This document shows, one piece after another, positions 5,518 to 5,863 of a DNA stretch of 5,863 nt. Each line of letters starts with the position of its first letter. Positions within the stretch are counted from its first letter, which is position 1. The translations under genes and the position numbers were made by a program. The DNA is from JAXGTD01 sp040775095. Its GTDB lineage: Bacteria; Pseudomonadota; Gammaproteobacteria; Chromatiales; Chromatiaceae. Where the stretch lies: NCBI GenBank assembly GCA_040775095.1, contig JAXGTD010000190.1, forward strand, positions 1 to 5,863, read 5' to 3'. The notes under the pieces were generated by a model. The model was not told where the DNA came from. It ran no database searches and worked only from the letters and a program-made list of their open reading frames with translations.

Positions 5518-5863
5518 AGCGCGTTCTGATTATCGAAGACGACGACAACAACGCCGTGTTGATCTCTGATCTGCTCCGGCACGCGGGTTATACCCCGCTG
5601 AACGCCGAGACGGGGGAGGACGGCGTGCGCATGGCGCTCGCCGCCAGGCCGGACTTCATTCTGCTGGATATCCAGTTGCCGGATATCGATGGCTATCAGG
5701 TCGTGGCGCGGCTGCACCAAACCCCGCTGGCCGGGCAGATCCCGGTCATCGCGATCACCTCCTACGCGATGAGCGGAGACCGCGAGCGCCTGCTGGCCGC
5801 GGGGTGCAGCGGGTACATCGAAAAGCCGATCGATCCCGGGGCGGTGATCGAGACGATTCGCGA
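5514..5863 (+). CDS. Response regulator with receiver domain, 3' end cut by window
   Basis: Starts in the ATGA overlap with the kinase stop, so it is probably translationally coupled and is the likely phosphate acceptor of that kinase. The first 116 residues form an almost complete CheY-like receiver: acidic pocket at Glu8-Asp9-Asp10, phosphorylation site Asp52 (in LLDIQLPDIDGY), the switch Thr82 (in VIAITSYAM) and the conserved Lys104 before Pro105. The SYAMSGDRERLLAAGCSGYIEKP style resembles stand-alone DivK-type receivers and receivers of hybrid kinases. No output domain is visible because the window ends at the final receiver helix. It could stop soon after (single-domain regulator) or continue into an output domain such as GGDEF, HD-GYP or another receiver; the sequence cannot tell. 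Confidence 0.93.
   Translation, partial: MKRVLIIEDDDNNAVLISDLLRHAGYTPLNAETGEDGVRMALAARPDFILLDIQLPDIDGYQVVARLHQTPLAGQIPVIAITSYAMSGDRERLLAAGCSGYIEKPIDPGAVIETIR

Overview
The window is GC-rich, tightly coded proteobacterial DNA. The gene content (DnaE2-type error-prone polymerase, a CBS-less ClC protein, a LytS/YhcK-type membrane sensor fused to PAS and histidine-kinase domains) and protein style fit a gammaproteobacterium. A purple-sulfur or Chromatiales-like host is a guess from style only; nothing here fixes the taxon.

Layout: (1) positions 1-996, plus strand: the C-terminal third of dnaE2, the translesion polymerase of the imuA-imuB-dnaE2 SOS mutagenesis system, cut by the left edge. An 11-bp perfect hairpin follows its stop. 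(2) 1091-1336, minus strand: a small exported four-cysteine protein, convergent with dnaE2. (3) 1442-2749, minus strand: a ClC-family anion transporter/channel with several substituted filter residues and what may be a leaderless start. (4) 2750-3375: a divergent intergenic stretch of about 630 bp with no convincing gene. Its right half is packed with inverted repeats and an imperfect direct repeat, which makes it the least explained part of the window. (5) 3376-5517, plus strand: a membrane hybrid-type sensor histidine kinase (5TMR-LYT, two PAS, HisKA, HATPase). (6) 5514-5863, plus strand: a response regulator receiver domain, overlapping the kinase stop by ATGA and cut by the right edge.

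The kinase and receiver form a translationally coupled two-component pair. The ClC gene and small secreted protein are co-directional, 105 bp apart, and might share a transcript, though the small gene has its own good ribosome binding site. No mobile element, CRISPR, tRNA or rRNA was found. The most interesting leads are the palindrome-rich leader region before the sensor kinase (3002-3291) and the unusual ion-pathway residues of the ClC protein. I saw no clear new multi-gene system.
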